Counted from the first letter of the stretch, positions 27,348-36,871 are shown. The stretch is DNA of 64,000 nucleotides from Phenylobacterium glaciei (GCF_016772415.1 NZ_JAGSGD010000002.1:186001-250000), one strand, 5' to 3'. Notes: generated by a model not told the origin, from the sequence alone. Numbers and translations are program-made.

Positions 27348-27665
27348 CTACAGTCCGCTCTTGTCGCTCGCCTCTTCCTCGTGGCCGGTGATCGAGCCCT
27401 TGGTGAAGAGGAATTCCTTCAGCTGCTCGGCGAACTGATCGTCGTTGCGGCGGATCCACTCCAGAGCCATCGAGGCATGCTCGATCTCCTCATGGGCGTT
27501 GTGCAGCAGGATGGCCTTCAGGTCGGGGTCGTCGCAGTCGTCGGCGCGCTGCCGGTACCAGTCCACCGCCTCCAGCTCCTCGATGAGCGAGGTGATGGCG
27601 TAGTGCATGTTCAGGGTCTTCCTGGACAGCTTCTCGCGCGGGACGTGAAGGCCTTCGCTGGACAT
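27348..27665 (-). CDS. Encapsulated-ferritin-like (EncFtn family) protein without targeting tail
   Basis: A 105-residue helical protein. It matches the EncFtn ferritin family of Rhodospirillum rubrum: IEELEAVDWYRQR (Glu29, Glu30, Glu32, Trp36, Tyr37) and HNAHEEIEHASMALEWIRRN (Glu60, His63). In EncFtn two antiparallel helices dimerise to form a ferroxidase centre from such Glu and His residues, and the annular decamer is packed in an encapsulin shell. Here the protein ends soon after FLFTKGSITG with a charged tail and no LTVGSL-like encapsulin peptide, and no encapsulin gene is adjacent. It sits upstream of rluD on the same strand. Iron oxidation is inferred from the residues. AGGAG lies before the ATG. 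Confidence 0.8.
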   Translation of the reverse strand: MSSEGLHVPREKLSRKTLNMHYAITSLIEELEAVDWYRQRADDCDDPDLKAILLHNAHEEIEHASMALEWIRRNDDQFAEQLKEFLFTKGSITGHEEEASDKSGL

Positions 27666-27731
27666 CTCATGCTCCTGTCGTAACTCCCTGCTCTATGGCA
27701 TGCGACATCGAGATCGCGAGCAGGAAAGATC

Positions 27732-29414
27732 ATGAGCATCAATAGACGTTCGGCCCTTGCGTTCCTTGGGCTTGGTATCGCCGCGCCGGCCTTCGCCCAG
27801 GCGCCCACCCGCTATGCCGGGACCGTGGCCTTCAAGCACGGCGTCGCCTCGGGCGATCCCCTGGCTGACCGCGTCATGCTCTGGACCCGCATCACGCCCG
27901 CCGAAGCCGGCGCCGGCGAGATCGCCTATCGCTGGCGCATCACCCCCACCGACAAGCCCGGCCTGTTCCGGCGGGTGAAGACCCTGACCGGCGAGGGCGT
28001 CACCAGTGCGGCGCGCGACTTCACCGTGAAGGTGGATGTCGGTGGCCTAAAGCCGGGCGCCCACTATACCTACGAATTCGAGGCCAATGGCGTGGTCTCG
28101 CCGCCCGGCTGGACCCGCACCCTGCCGGTGGGCAAGACCACCGACGTCGTCCTGGCGGTCGCCTCCTGCTCGCTGCATCCCAACGGCTACTTCCACGCCT
28201 ATAGCGCCATCGTCTCCCTGCCGCGCGTCGACGCCGTGCTGCACCTGGGGGACTACATCTACGAGTACGGCGGCCCCGGCTCCTACGGCATGGACAGCAA
28301 GGTCGCCTGGCACAGGGCCCACGAGCCCAACCACGAGATCCTCAGCCTGGCCGACTACCGGACCCGCCACGCCCAGTACAAGTCCGACGTCCAGCTGCAG
28401 GCCGCCCACGCCAAGGCCGCCTGGATCGTGGTCTGGGACGACCACGAGACCGCCAATGACAGCTTCATGTCCGGCGCCGAGAATCATACCCCCATCGACG
28501 AGGGCCCGTGGAACGAGCGCAAGGCCCGGGCCATCAAGGCCTATTACGAGTGGATGCCGATCCGCGAGCCGGCGGATGGCGGCTTCGCCATCAACCGCAC
28601 CTTCCACTTCGGCGACCTGGCCAGCCTGATGATGCTGGAGACCCGTCTGACGGCCCGAGACAAGCAGCTCACCTACGACCAGGACCTCAACGGCATGGAT
28701 GGCAAGCCCGACCTGCCGGCCTTCCGCAAGAAACTCGCCGACCCCTATCGCCGGATGATGGGGGAAGAGCAGGAGGGCTGGCTGGCGGGCGAGCTGAAGG
28801 CCTCGGTGGCTTCTGGCCGCACCTGGCAGGTGCTGGGCAACGAGGTGGTGATGGCCCGCCTGGGCATTCCCAGCGCCCGCAAGGAGATGGGAGAGGCCGC
28901 CTACGCCAGGGCGCTCGCCGCCTCGTCCGAACCCGCCAGGAAGCGCATCACGCGGCTGGAGGAGTTCTCCAAGCTGGGCCTGCCCTATGGCCTGGATATG
29001 TGGGACGGCTATCCGGTGGACCGCGAGCGGGTCTATGCGGCGGTCAAGGCCGCCCAGGCCCGGGCCATCGTGCTGTCGGGCGACAGCCATGCGTTCTGGG
29101 TCAACGAGCTGTTCGATGAGGCGGGCGCGCGCGCCGGGGTGGAATTCGGCACGACAGGCATCACCAGCCCCGGCGCCGGTGACGTTCTGACCGCCTTCCC
29201 GATCGGGGAGGTTTTCGCGAGCGCCAACAAGGAGGTCGTGTTCAGCGACCAGGCCGCGAAGGGGTTCGTGCTGCTGACCCTGACCCCCACCGAAGCCAAG
29301 GGCGAGCTTATGGCGGTCTCCAACATCACCGAACCCACCTTCGAAACCCGGGTGGTGAAGACCTTCAAGGTGACGCCGGAACCGGGTGGGCTGTCGGCGC
29401 CGGTCGCCGTCTAG
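27732..29414 (+). CDS. phoD: Alkaline phosphatase D family protein (PhoD-like)
   Basis: A 560-residue exported phosphodiesterase/phosphatase. The N-terminus carries a twin-arginine signal (NRRSALAFLGLG then AFA). An N-terminal beta domain (FKHGVASGDPLADRVMLWTR, typical PhoD) is followed by the metallophosphatase core: VLHLGDYIYEYGG, WDDHETAND, and LSGDSHAFWVNEL. PhoD enzymes use Fe/Ca and release phosphate from phosphodiesters or monoesters in the periplasm. It is divergent from the ferritin-like gene and shares its TAG stop with the convergent LysE gene (CTAG). Confidence 0.9.
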   Translation: MSINRRSALAFLGLGIAAPAFAQAPTRYAGTVAFKHGVASGDPLADRVMLWTRITPAEAGAGEIAYRWRITPTDKPGLFRRVKTLTGEGVTSAARDFTVKVDVGGLKPGAHYTYEFEANGVVSPPGWTRTLPVGKTTDVVLAVASCSLHPNGYFHAYSAIVSLPRVDAVLHLGDYIYEYGGPGSYGMDSKVAWHRAHEPNHEILSLADYRTRHAQYKSDVQLQAAHAKAAWIVVWDDHETANDSFMSGAENHTPIDEGPWNERKARAIKAYYEWMPIREPADGGFAINRTFHFGDLASLMMLETRLTARDKQLTYDQDLNGMDGKPDLPAFRKKLADPYRRMMGEEQEGWLAGELKASVASGRTWQVLGNEVVMARLGIPSARKEMGEAAYARALAASSEPARKRITRLEEFSKLGLPYGLDMWDGYPVDRERVYAAVKAAQARAIVLSGDSHAFWVNELFDEAGARAGVEFGTTGITSPGAGDVLTAFPIGEVFASANKEVVFSDQAAKGFVLLTLTPTEAKGELMAVSNITEPTFETRVVKTFKVTPEPGGLSAPVAV

Positions 29415-30037
29415 CGGCGGTCCAGCGCCAGACGCAACCCGAAGGCGACGAAGACGCCGCCGGTCGCTCGGTCCAGCCAGCGCACCACGGCGGCGCGCTT
29501 CAACACGCGTGCGATCGGCTGGGTGGCGGCGATCAGCAGCCCCAGCCAGACGACGCCCAGCAGGACGTGAATGGTGGTCAGCAACAGCATGAAGGGCGCG
29601 GCCGGCACGCCGGCCGGCAGGAACTGCGGCAGGAACGACACGTAGAACACCCCCATCTTCGGGTTCAGCATGTTCGACAGGAAGCCCCGTCGCATCCAGG
29701 CGGTGTCGCCGCCCTTCATGGCCGGCGCGTCAGCGACTTCGAAGCTGTCGCGGGGTCGCAGGATCAGACCGATCCCCAGCCAGACCAGATAGGCCGCCCC
29801 GGCCCACTTCAGGATGTTGAAGGCGATGGCCGAGGCCTGCAGCACGGCGCCGAGGCCAAAGGCCACCAGCCCGCCCCAGGCGAAGCAGCCGGCCAGGATC
29901 CCCACCATGGCCAGCAGCGCCCGCTTGGGCCCCTCGACAGCGGCGGTGCGCAGGATGAGCGCGGTGTCCAGGCCCGGCGTCAGGGTCAGCAGACCTGCCG
30001 CGACGGTGAACGCCAGCAGGGCCTGGAGGATGGTCAC
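29411..30037 (-). CDS. LysE family amino-acid exporter (GTG start)
   Basis: A 208-residue inner-membrane protein with about six hydrophobic segments. It has the LysE/RhtB start ([20 protein letters not shown]), [17 protein letters not shown], and [20 protein letters not shown], the family's conserved NP..A/G.F motif. It likely exports an amino acid or homoserine lactone. It starts with GTG overlapping the hisI stop (GTGA), so the two are translationally coupled. Its stop codon occupies the same CTAG as the convergent phoD stop. Confidence 0.88.
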   Translation of the reverse strand: MTILQALLAFTVAAGLLTLTPGLDTALILRTAAVEGPKRALLAMVGILAGCFAWGGLVAFGLGAVLQASAIAFNILKWAGAAYLVWLGIGLILRPRDSFEVADAPAMKGGDTAWMRRGFLSNMLNPKMGVFYVSFLPQFLPAGVPAAPFMLLLTTIHVLLGVVWLGLLIAATQPIARVLKRAAVVRWLDRATGGVFVAFGLRLALDRR

Positions 30038-30435
30038 GGCAGCCGTTCCTTCAGCTTGCCGTTCTCCACCACCCGGTAGAAGCAGGTACGGAAGCCGGTA
30101 TGGCAGGCCCCGCCGTCGCCCTCGGGCGTCACCTTCAAGAGGATGGCGTCCTGGTCGCAGTCGATCCGGACCTCCTCCACCAGCTGGATCTGGCCGCTGG
30201 TGGCGCCCTTGTGCCAGAGCTCGTTGCGCGACCGGCTAAAATAGTGCGCCTCGCCGGTGGCGAGCGTCCGCTCCAGGGCCTCGGCGTTCATATAGGCCAG
30301 CATCAGCACCTCGCCGGTCTCGGCATGGGTGGCGATGGCCGGGATCAGGCCGGCGGCGTCGAACCGTGGCGCGAGCAGGTCGCCGCGTTCGAGGATTTCT
30401 TTGGTGGTCGCGGTGGGGAAACTAGGTTTGGCCAT
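30034..30435 (-). CDS. hisI: Phosphoribosyl-AMP cyclohydrolase
   Basis: A 133-residue HisI domain catalysing the third step of histidine synthesis. The magnesium/zinc residues are present: [13 protein letters not shown], then [34 protein letters not shown] and [11 protein letters not shown] are also diagnostic. It is a stand-alone HisI, without the HisE pyrophosphohydrolase fusion seen in some groups. It heads a two-gene unit with the LysE transporter and is divergent from the DUF817 gene. No other his genes lie nearby. Confidence 0.95.
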   Translation of the reverse strand: MAKPSFPTATTKEILERGDLLAPRFDAAGLIPAIATHAETGEVLMLAYMNAEALERTLATGEAHYFSRSRNELWHKGATSGQIQLVEEVRIDCDQDAILLKVTPEGDGGACHTGFRTCFYRVVENGKLKERLP

Positions 30436-30480
30436 GGGGGCATATGGCGCCGATCAGGTCCGTCGCGCTAGCTTCGCCGC

Positions 30481-31359
30481 ATGAGTCTGAAGGACTGGAT
30501 CAAGGGCCGGGTGGCCGCGATGGACCTGGCCGTCCGTCCCTGGGCGGCCCGCTCAAGGCTCAACGCCTTCGCCTACGAGTTCCTGCTGTTCGGGCTGAAG
30601 CAGGCCTGGGCCTGCCTCTATGGGGGCGCGATGGTGGCTCTGCTGATTGGCAGCCATTTCTGGTGGCCGGCCGACGCGGCCCTGTCCCGCTACGATTTCC
30701 TGGTGGTCGCGGCGGTCGCCCTGCAGGTCCTGCTGCTGGCGACCAAGCTGGAACGCTGGGACGAGGCCGTGGTGATCGCGGTGTTCCACGTGGTCGGCAC
30801 GATCATGGAGATCTTCAAGACCAGCCATGGCTCGTGGATCTATCTCGAGCCATCCGTCCTGCGGATTGCGGGCGTGCCGCTGTTCTCGGGCTTCATGTAC
30901 GCCGCCATCGGCAGCTACATCGCCCGCGCCTGGCGGCTGTTCGAGATCCGGTTCCGGAACTACCCACCGCTGTGGGGGCCGTGGCTGCTGGCGATCCTGA
31001 GCTACGCCAACTTCTTCACCCACCACTATACGGTGGATATCCGCTGGGGCCTGTTCGTCCTGTCGGTGGTGCTGTTCGGCGGAAGAAGCTTCCAGTTCAC
31101 CCCGGACCTGAAGCCGCGGTCCATGCCCATGCTGCTGGGCTTCTTCCTGGTGGCGGTCTTCATCTGGTTCGCCGAGAACATCGGCACCTTCACCGCGACC
31201 TGGACCTATCCGCAGCAGGCCGCGCAATGGCGCCCCGTCGGCCTGGCGAAACTGGGGTCGTGGTATCTGCTGATGATGCTGAGCTTTGTCTTGGTCACCC
31301 TCGTCCACCGGCCGCGGCCGGTGGAGAGCGATGAGCCGCGGGAGACCCTGTTGGACTAG
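30481..31359 (+). CDS. DUF817 family integral membrane protein
   Basis: A 292-residue membrane protein with about seven or eight hydrophobic segments. It matches the DUF817 family: FLLFGLKQAWACLYGG, FHVVGTIMEIFKTSHGSWIY, FSGFMYAAIGSYIARAW and WFAENIGTFTATWTYP. Conserved polar residues in segments (His, Glu, Tyr/Trp rich) suggest a transporter or membrane enzyme, but no function is established. It is convergent with folE, and the two stops share the tetranucleotide CTAG. Confidence 0.87.
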   Translation: MSLKDWIKGRVAAMDLAVRPWAARSRLNAFAYEFLLFGLKQAWACLYGGAMVALLIGSHFWWPADAALSRYDFLVVAAVALQVLLLATKLERWDEAVVIAVFHVVGTIMEIFKTSHGSWIYLEPSVLRIAGVPLFSGFMYAAIGSYIARAWRLFEIRFRNYPPLWGPWLLAILSYANFFTHHYTVDIRWGLFVLSVVLFGGRSFQFTPDLKPRSMPMLLGFFLVAVFIWFAENIGTFTATWTYPQQAAQWRPVGLAKLGSWYLLMMLSFVLVTLVHRPRPVESDEPRETLLD

Positions 31360-31985
31360 CGGTTGACGAAGTCCAGGAACCGCTGACGCAGGGTCGGATC
31401 GGTCTTGAAGACGCCGGTGAACTGGGTGGTGATCGTCGTGACGTGCCGGTGGTGCACGCCCCGGGTGGTCATGCACTGGTGGGCGGCGTCGATCAGGACG
31501 GCGACGCCGGCGGGGCGCAGGCTGTCGGTGATGGCGTCGGCGATCTGCTGGGTCATGGTCTCTTGAGTCTGCAGCCGGCGGGCGAAGATTTCGACCACCT
31601 TGGCCAGCTTGGAGATGCCGACGACGCGATTGGTAGGCATATAGGCCACGTAGGCCTTGCCCAGGAACGGCGCCATGTGGTGCTCGCAGTGGCTCTCCAC
31701 CTCGATCTCGCGCAGCATGACGATGTCGTCATAGCCCTGCACGTCTTCGAAGGTGCGGGAGAGTTCCTTGGCCGGATCGAGGCCGTAGCCTTCGAACCAT
31801 TCGCCATAGGCGTCCACCACCCGCTTGGGAGTGTCGATCACGCCTTCGCGCCGCGGGTCGTCGCCGGCCCAGGCGATGAGGGTGCGGACAGCCTCCATCG
31901 CCTCTTCGCGCGTCGGGCGTTTCACGGCTTCAAGATCAACGCCGGGAGTTCCGACGAGGGTTCGGTCGCGAGTAACAGCGTCCAT
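31356..31985 (-). CDS. folE: GTP cyclohydrolase I
   Basis: A 209-residue enzyme converting GTP to dihydroneopterin triphosphate, the entry to folate and queuosine synthesis. Zinc and catalytic motifs are complete: VESHCEHHMAPFLGKAYVAY (Cys and His) and AHQCMTTRGVHH (Cys). GISKLAKVVEIFARRLQTQE is also conserved. I chose the ATG at 31985 (MDAVTRDRTLVG); a longer in-frame opening adds 47 non-conserved residues. It is divergent from cysS. Confidence 0.95.
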   Translation of the reverse strand: MDAVTRDRTLVGTPGVDLEAVKRPTREEAMEAVRTLIAWAGDDPRREGVIDTPKRVVDAYGEWFEGYGLDPAKELSRTFEDVQGYDDIVMLREIEVESHCEHHMAPFLGKAYVAYMPTNRVVGISKLAKVVEIFARRLQTQETMTQQIADAITDSLRPAGVAVLIDAAHQCMTTRGVHHRHVTTITTQFTGVFKTDPTLRQRFLDFVNR

Positions 31986-32162
31986 GTGAGATCGGTTCTT
32001 TCCAGGGCTGAGTTGCGCCGGGACGAAGGTCCCGGAAAGACGCGTGGCCACCCTTATACGTAAGGCGAAGCTTTCCGGTTGCGAGACCGTGGCTTCCCTG
32101 ACGCCCCGTCTGTATATGGGGCGCAAGCCTTTCCCGGCAACTGTTACGCAGCGTCAGACCTT

Positions 32163-33563
32163 ATGACTTTGAACCTTTACGACACCATGGCCCGCACAAA
32201 GCGGCCCTTCACGCCCCGCGATCCGAAGCGGGTGACGATGTATGTGTGCGGTCCGACGGTCTATAATTACGCCCATATCGGCAATGCGCGGCCCGTCGTG
32301 GCCTTCGATGTTCTGTTCCGCCTGCTGCGCCACACCTATGGCGCCGACGCGGTGATCTATGCGGCCAACGTCACCGACGTGGACGACAAGATCAACAAGA
32401 AGGCGGCTGAAGAGGGCGTCGACATCTCGGTCATCACCGACCGCTATCTTGAGATCTACAACGCCGACATGTCGGTGCTGGGCGCCCTGCGCCCCACCCA
32501 CCAGCCGCGCGCCACCCAGACCATGGACGCCATCATCGCCATGATCGGCCGCCTGGTGGCCAACAAGGCCGCCTACGCCGCCGAGGGCCACGTGCTCTTC
32601 AACACCCAGTCCTATGCCGACTACGGCAAGCTGTCGGGCCACCCGATGGAGGACATGATCGCCGGCGCCCGCGTCGACGTGGCCCCCTACAAGCAGCATC
32701 CCGCCGACTTCGTGCTGTGGAAGCCGTCCAAGGACAACGAGCCCGTCTGGGAGAGCCCCTGGGGTCCCGGCCGCCCCGGCTGGCATATCGAGTGCTCGGC
32801 CATGATCGAACAGGCGCTCGGCCTGCCCATCGACATCCACGGCGGCGGTATCGACCTGCTGTTCCCGCACCATGAGAACGAGATGGCCCAGGGTCTCTGC
32901 GCCGGCCATGAGCATGGCGCTGGCAAGGACACCGAATATGCCCGCTACTGGATGCACAACGGCTTCCTGAACATGGGCGACGAGAAGATGTCCAAGAGCG
33001 TCGGCAACGTCGCCCTGGTGCACGAACTCATCGCGCAGGCGCCGGGCGAAGCCCTGCGCTGGGCCCTGCTGGTGGGCCAGTACCGCGCGCCGCTGGACTG
33101 GACCAACGACCTGATCGAGCAGTCGAAGAAGGCGCTCGACCGGCTCTACGGCGCCCTGCGGCGCTCTAGCGAGGTGAAGGCGCAGGCCACGGGCCCGTCG
33201 GTGGCCTTCATGGAAGCCCTCGAGGATGACCTCAACACGCCGGCCGCCATGGCCGAGCTGTTCGCCATGGCCACGGCTCTGGAGACCGCCCGCGGCGAGG
33301 ACCGCGCCTATGCCAAGGGCGAGCTGCTGGCCTCGGCCAATCTGATGGGCTTCCTGTTCGCCGATCCGGAATACTGGTTCCAGGCTGGCGTCAGCGACGA
33401 GCTGCGTGAGAAGGTCGACGCCCTGATCGCCGACCGGGTCGCCGCGCGCACGGCCAAGGATTGGGCCGCCGCCGACCGCATCCGGGGCGAGTTGACCGCG
33501 TTGAATATCGAAGTGATGGACAATCCGACGGGGGCGACCTGGCGGATAAAGGAACAGAGCTGA
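32163..33563 (+). CDS. cysS: Cysteinyl-tRNA synthetase
   Basis: A 466-residue class I synthetase that charges tRNA-Cys. The zinc site and HIGH region are MYVCGPTVYNYAHIGNARP; later zinc ligands are in WHIECSAM and DLLFPHHENEMAQ; the KMSKS loop is GDEKMSKSVGN. The start is the ATG at 32163 (MTLNLYDTMARTKRPF), giving the usual N-terminus; upstream in-frame codons give unrelated sequence. Its stop overlaps the next start (TGATG), so it leads a run of tightly packed genes to 37806. Confidence 0.95.
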   Translation: MTLNLYDTMARTKRPFTPRDPKRVTMYVCGPTVYNYAHIGNARPVVAFDVLFRLLRHTYGADAVIYAANVTDVDDKINKKAAEEGVDISVITDRYLEIYNADMSVLGALRPTHQPRATQTMDAIIAMIGRLVANKAAYAAEGHVLFNTQSYADYGKLSGHPMEDMIAGARVDVAPYKQHPADFVLWKPSKDNEPVWESPWGPGRPGWHIECSAMIEQALGLPIDIHGGGIDLLFPHHENEMAQGLCAGHEHGAGKDTEYARYWMHNGFLNMGDEKMSKSVGNVALVHELIAQAPGEALRWALLVGQYRAPLDWTNDLIEQSKKALDRLYGALRRSSEVKAQATGPSVAFMEALEDDLNTPAAMAELFAMATALETARGEDRAYAKGELLASANLMGFLFADPEYWFQAGVSDELREKVDALIADRVAARTAKDWAAADRIRGELTALNIEVMDNPTGATWRIKEQS

Positions 33564-34114
33564 TGCCGGGGATCAACCAACCCAAGACCTTCACCACCGC
33601 GGCGGGCCTGACCTTCAAGAAGGCGGGCGGCGGCGGCGGACCAGGCGGTGAGAAGATCGAATACCGTGTCGGTGTCCAGGCCCCGGCCCGGGTGGTCTGG
33701 GCGGTCATCGCCGACCTTGAGGCCTGGTCGCAGTGGAACCCGCTGTATCCCAAGGCCGTGGGACCGCTGTCCATCGGCAAGCCCCTGACGCTGACGCTGC
33801 AGCTTCCCGACGAGGCGCCGGAGACCATTCGCCCGGTGGTCACCGACTGGACGCCTGACAGCCTGCTGCACTGGAAGCTGACCCTGGCGGCCGGATTCGT
33901 CCGCACCGTCCGCTATCTGGAGATCGACGAGCTGGCGGAGGAAAGCTGCATCTTCTCCAACGGCGAGATCCTGGGCGGGCTGATGGGCCGCTACGTCGCC
34001 CGGCGCATGGGCCGCAAGATGTACCGCGGCTTCGAGGCCATGGGCGAGGCGCTCAAGGTCCGCGCCGAGGCCAAGTGGCGCGCCGAGAGCCGAAGCCCTA
34101 CATCAAGCTCATGA
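33563..34114 (+). CDS. SRPBCC (START-like) domain protein
   Basis: A 183-residue soluble protein. IEYRVGVQAPARVVWAVIAD and LEAWSQWNPLYPKAVG are the start of a helix-grip SRPBCC fold, a hydrophobic-ligand-binding cavity used by polyketide cyclases, lipid carriers and stress proteins. No specific subfamily was recognised. The N-terminus has a Gly-rich stretch (KKAGGGGGPGGE). It overlaps cysS by one base and the Fe-S scaffold-like gene by four, so the three are translated together. Confidence 0.75.
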   Translation: MPGINQPKTFTTAAGLTFKKAGGGGGPGGEKIEYRVGVQAPARVVWAVIADLEAWSQWNPLYPKAVGPLSIGKPLTLTLQLPDEAPETIRPVVTDWTPDSLLHWKLTLAAGFVRTVRYLEIDELAEESCIFSNGEILGGLMGRYVARRMGRKMYRGFEAMGEALKVRAEAKWRAESRSPTSSS

Positions 34115-34560
34115 TCGACGAGCTCTATTCGACCAAGCTCCTGAAGCTCGCGGCCAACCTGCCGCACAGCGGACGGCTGCCGGATCCAGAGGGTTCGTCG
34201 GAGAAGATTTCCAAGCTCTGCGGCAGCCGGGTGACCATCGACGTGGTCATGGACGGCGACCGCGTCGGCCAGTTCGCTCAGGACGTGAAGGCCTGCGCGC
34301 TCGGCCAGGCCTCGGCCGCGGTGCTGGGCGCCCACGTGCTGGGGGCGACGCTCGCGGAGATCGAGATGGCCCGCGATCAGTTCCGTGCTATGCTGAAGGA
34401 CGGCGCAGCTGCGCCTGTTGGACGTTTTTCGGACCTAGAGATGCTCGCGCCCGTGAAGGATTACCCGGCCCGCCACACCTCGACGCTGCTGGCGTTCGAG
34501 GCCGCGACCGATGCTGTCCGGCAGGCGAGCACCCGAACTAGCCGCGCCGGCATAGCTTGA
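34111..34560 (+). CDS. NifU/IscU-like Fe-S scaffold homologue, two Cys only
   Basis: A 149-residue protein with the IscU-type fold: DELYSTKLLKLAANLPHSGR, then SKLCGSRV (Cys37) and VKACALGQASAAVLGAHV (Cys62). The third scaffold ligand is missing: IscU His105-Cys106 aligns with RHTSTLLAFEA, giving His122-Thr123. The Asp that follows the first Cys in IscU (CGD) is Ser39. Cluster assembly as in IscU is therefore doubtful; zinc binding or transient cluster transfer is possible. The ATG overlaps the SRPBCC stop (ATGA). Related alphaproteobacterial proteins are usually annotated as iron-sulfur scaffolds. Confidence 0.78.
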   Translation: MIDELYSTKLLKLAANLPHSGRLPDPEGSSEKISKLCGSRVTIDVVMDGDRVGQFAQDVKACALGQASAAVLGAHVLGATLAEIEMARDQFRAMLKDGAAAPVGRFSDLEMLAPVKDYPARHTSTLLAFEAATDAVRQASTRTSRAGIA

Positions 34561-34619
34561 TCGCCATCAACCGTCGGCGTAATCGCTGCGGCTGACTTGC
34601 AAGGCGTCTGCGTCCCGGC

Positions 34620-34889
34620 ATGACCTTTTATCAAACCTGCGTCAGAGGCGCCCTTCGCGCCTACAAGCTGACGCTCTCGCCTCTGATCGGGCGCCAATGC
34701 CGGTTTCTTCCGACCTGTTCGGAATATGCGGCGGAGGTCCTGATCGGGCATGGCCCCTGGCGCGGCTCCTGGCTCGCGGCCCGGCGGTTGTGCCGCTGTC
34801 ATCCTCTGGGCGGTTCGGGCTATGACCCGCCGCCCCCGCCGCGCGGGACGCCCGAGGGCTCCGCCCGGAAATGGACGTGTGAAACATGA
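34620..34889 (+). CDS. yidD: Membrane protein insertion efficiency factor YidD
   Basis: An 89-residue protein. YidD motifs are complete: [37 protein letters not shown], then [20 protein letters not shown]. It assists YidC-dependent membrane insertion, probably as a peripheral inner-membrane protein. In many bacteria yidD lies between rnpA and yidC; here it is about 34 kb away and overlaps thrS by 4 nt (ATGA). A 59-nt gap separates it from the scaffold-like gene. Confidence 0.92.
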   Translation: MTFYQTCVRGALRAYKLTLSPLIGRQCRFLPTCSEYAAEVLIGHGPWRGSWLAARRLCRCHPLGGSGYDPPPPPRGTPEGSARKWTCET

Positions 34890-36871
34890 TCGACCTGATT
34901 TTCCCCGACGGCTCCCAGCGCCAGTACGAAGACGGCGCCACGGGCCGTTCCGTCGCCGCCTCCATCGCCAAGTCCCTGGAGAAGCGCGCCGTCCTCATCA
35001 AGCTGGACGGCAAGCTCTATGACCTGGACCGCCCCCTGCCCTCGGGCGGTGTGTTCGAGATCCTGACGCGCGACGCGCCCGAGGCCCTCGACACCATCCG
35101 CCATGACGCCAGCCACGTGATGGCCGAGGCGGTGCAGGAACTGTTCCCTGGCACGCAGGTGACCATCGGCCCGGCCATCGAGGACGGCTTCTACTACGAC
35201 TTCGCCCGCGACACGCCCTTCAGCCTGGACGACCTGGCCACCATCGAGAAGCGCATGAAGGAGATCGTCGACCGCGACGAGCCGATCACGCGCGAGGTCT
35301 GGAGCCGCGACGAGGCCATCGCCCATTTCACGGCGATCGGCGAGGCCTACAAGGCCGAGATCATCTCCGACCTGCCCGAGACCGAGGAAATCAGCGTCTA
35401 TCGCCAGGGCGCCTGGAAGGACCTGTGCCTGGGTCCTCACCTGCCGTCGACGAAGCATGTCGGCAAGGCCTTCAAGCTGACCAAGCTGGCCGGCGCCTAT
35501 TGGCGCGGCGACCACCGCAACGCCCAGCTGCAGCGCATCTACGGCACCGCCTGGGCCAGCGAGGCCGACCTTGAGGCCTACCTCACGCGCATCGAGGAGG
35601 CCGAGAAGCGCGACCACCGCAAGATCGGCCGGGCCATGGACCTCTTCCACCTGCAGGAAGAGGCCAAGGGCATGATCTTCTGGCACCCCAAGGGCTGGAC
35701 CCTGTTCCGCATCGTGGAGAACTACATCCGCCGCCGTCTCGAGAGCGACGGCTACCAGGAGGTCAAGACGCCCCAGATCATGGACCGGGGGCTCTGGGAG
35801 CGCTCGGGCCACTGGGAGAAGTTCGGCGCCAACATGTTCGTCTGCGAAACGACGGAAGGCGAAGAGCTGGCCGTTAAACCGATGAACTGTCCGGGACACA
35901 TCCAGATCTTCAACATCGGGCAAAAGAGCTATCGGGACCTGCCCCTGCGCCTGGCCGAGTTCGGGGCCTGCCATCGGTATGAGCCGTCGGGCGCCCTGCA
36001 CGGCATCATGCGCCTGCGCGCCTTCACCCAGGACGACGCCCACATCTTCTGCCGCGAGGATCAGATCGAGGAGGAGACGACGAAGTTTGTCCGCCTGCTG
36101 AACTCGGTCTATTCCGACTTCGGCGTCCATCTCGACAGCGTCAAGCTGGCCCTGCGCCCCGACCTGCGGGCCGGTTCCGACGAGGTCTGGGACATCGCCG
36201 AGGACAAGCTTGACCGCGCCGCCCGCCAGGCGGTGAACATCGAGATCGAGCGGATGCCCGGCGAGGGCGCCTTCTATGGCCCGAAGCTCGAGTTCCACCT
36301 GCGCGACGCCATCGGCCGGACCTGGCAGTGCGGCACCCTGCAGCTGGACTTCGTGCTGCCTGAGCGTCTGGACGCGGAATATACGGCCGAGGACGGTTCC
36401 AAGCAGCGGCCTGTGGTCCTGCACCGGGCGGTGTTCGGGGCCGTGGAACGGTTCCTGGGTATCCTGATCGAGAACCACGCCGGGGCTTTCCCGCTGTGGC
36501 TCGCGCCCACCCAGGTGGTGGTCGCCACAATTACGTCCGACGCGGATGATTACGCCTTGGCGGTGGCTCAGGAGCTTCGCGCGGCGGGGCTGCGGGTTGA
36601 GACCGATCTGCGCAACGAGAAGATCAACTACAAGATTCGTGAGCACAGTCTGGCCAAGGCCCCGGTCATCGCCGTGGTCGGCCGGCGGGAAGCCGAGGAG
36701 GGCAAGGTGGCGTTGCGGCGGTTCGGATCGGACGGGCAGGAAATCCTTTCGCTCGCTCAAGCCGCGAAGACTCTTGCCTTGGAAGCCTTAGCGCCCGATG
36801 TTGCCCGCTCCACCACGGGGGCGGCGTCCGTTTCCCCTCGTGAACCGGTCGGGGCCAGGGAGGCTGGATGA
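34886..36871 (+). CDS. thrS: Threonyl-tRNA synthetase
   Basis: A 661-residue class II synthetase. Domains in order: TGS (about 1-60), editing domain ([20 protein letters not shown], residues near 72-90), catalytic core with zinc ligands in [15 protein letters not shown] and the later His, motif 2 ([20 protein letters not shown]), motif 3, and anticodon-binding domain ([13 protein letters not shown]). It charges tRNA-Thr and clears Ser-tRNA-Thr. The last 30 residues are a family-atypical tail. The stop overlaps the glycosyltransferase start (ATGA). Confidence 0.96.
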   Translation: MIDLIFPDGSQRQYEDGATGRSVAASIAKSLEKRAVLIKLDGKLYDLDRPLPSGGVFEILTRDAPEALDTIRHDASHVMAEAVQELFPGTQVTIGPAIEDGFYYDFARDTPFSLDDLATIEKRMKEIVDRDEPITREVWSRDEAIAHFTAIGEAYKAEIISDLPETEEISVYRQGAWKDLCLGPHLPSTKHVGKAFKLTKLAGAYWRGDHRNAQLQRIYGTAWASEADLEAYLTRIEEAEKRDHRKIGRAMDLFHLQEEAKGMIFWHPKGWTLFRIVENYIRRRLESDGYQEVKTPQIMDRGLWERSGHWEKFGANMFVCETTEGEELAVKPMNCPGHIQIFNIGQKSYRDLPLRLAEFGACHRYEPSGALHGIMRLRAFTQDDAHIFCREDQIEEETTKFVRLLNSVYSDFGVHLDSVKLALRPDLRAGSDEVWDIAEDKLDRAARQAVNIEIERMPGEGAFYGPKLEFHLRDAIGRTWQCGTLQLDFVLPERLDAEYTAEDGSKQRPVVLHRAVFGAVERFLGILIENHAGAFPLWLAPTQVVVATITSDADDYALAVAQELRAAGLRVETDLRNEKINYKIREHSLAKAPVIAVVGRREAEEGKVALRRFGSDGQEILSLAQAAKTLALEALAPDVARSTTGAASVSPREPVGAREAG

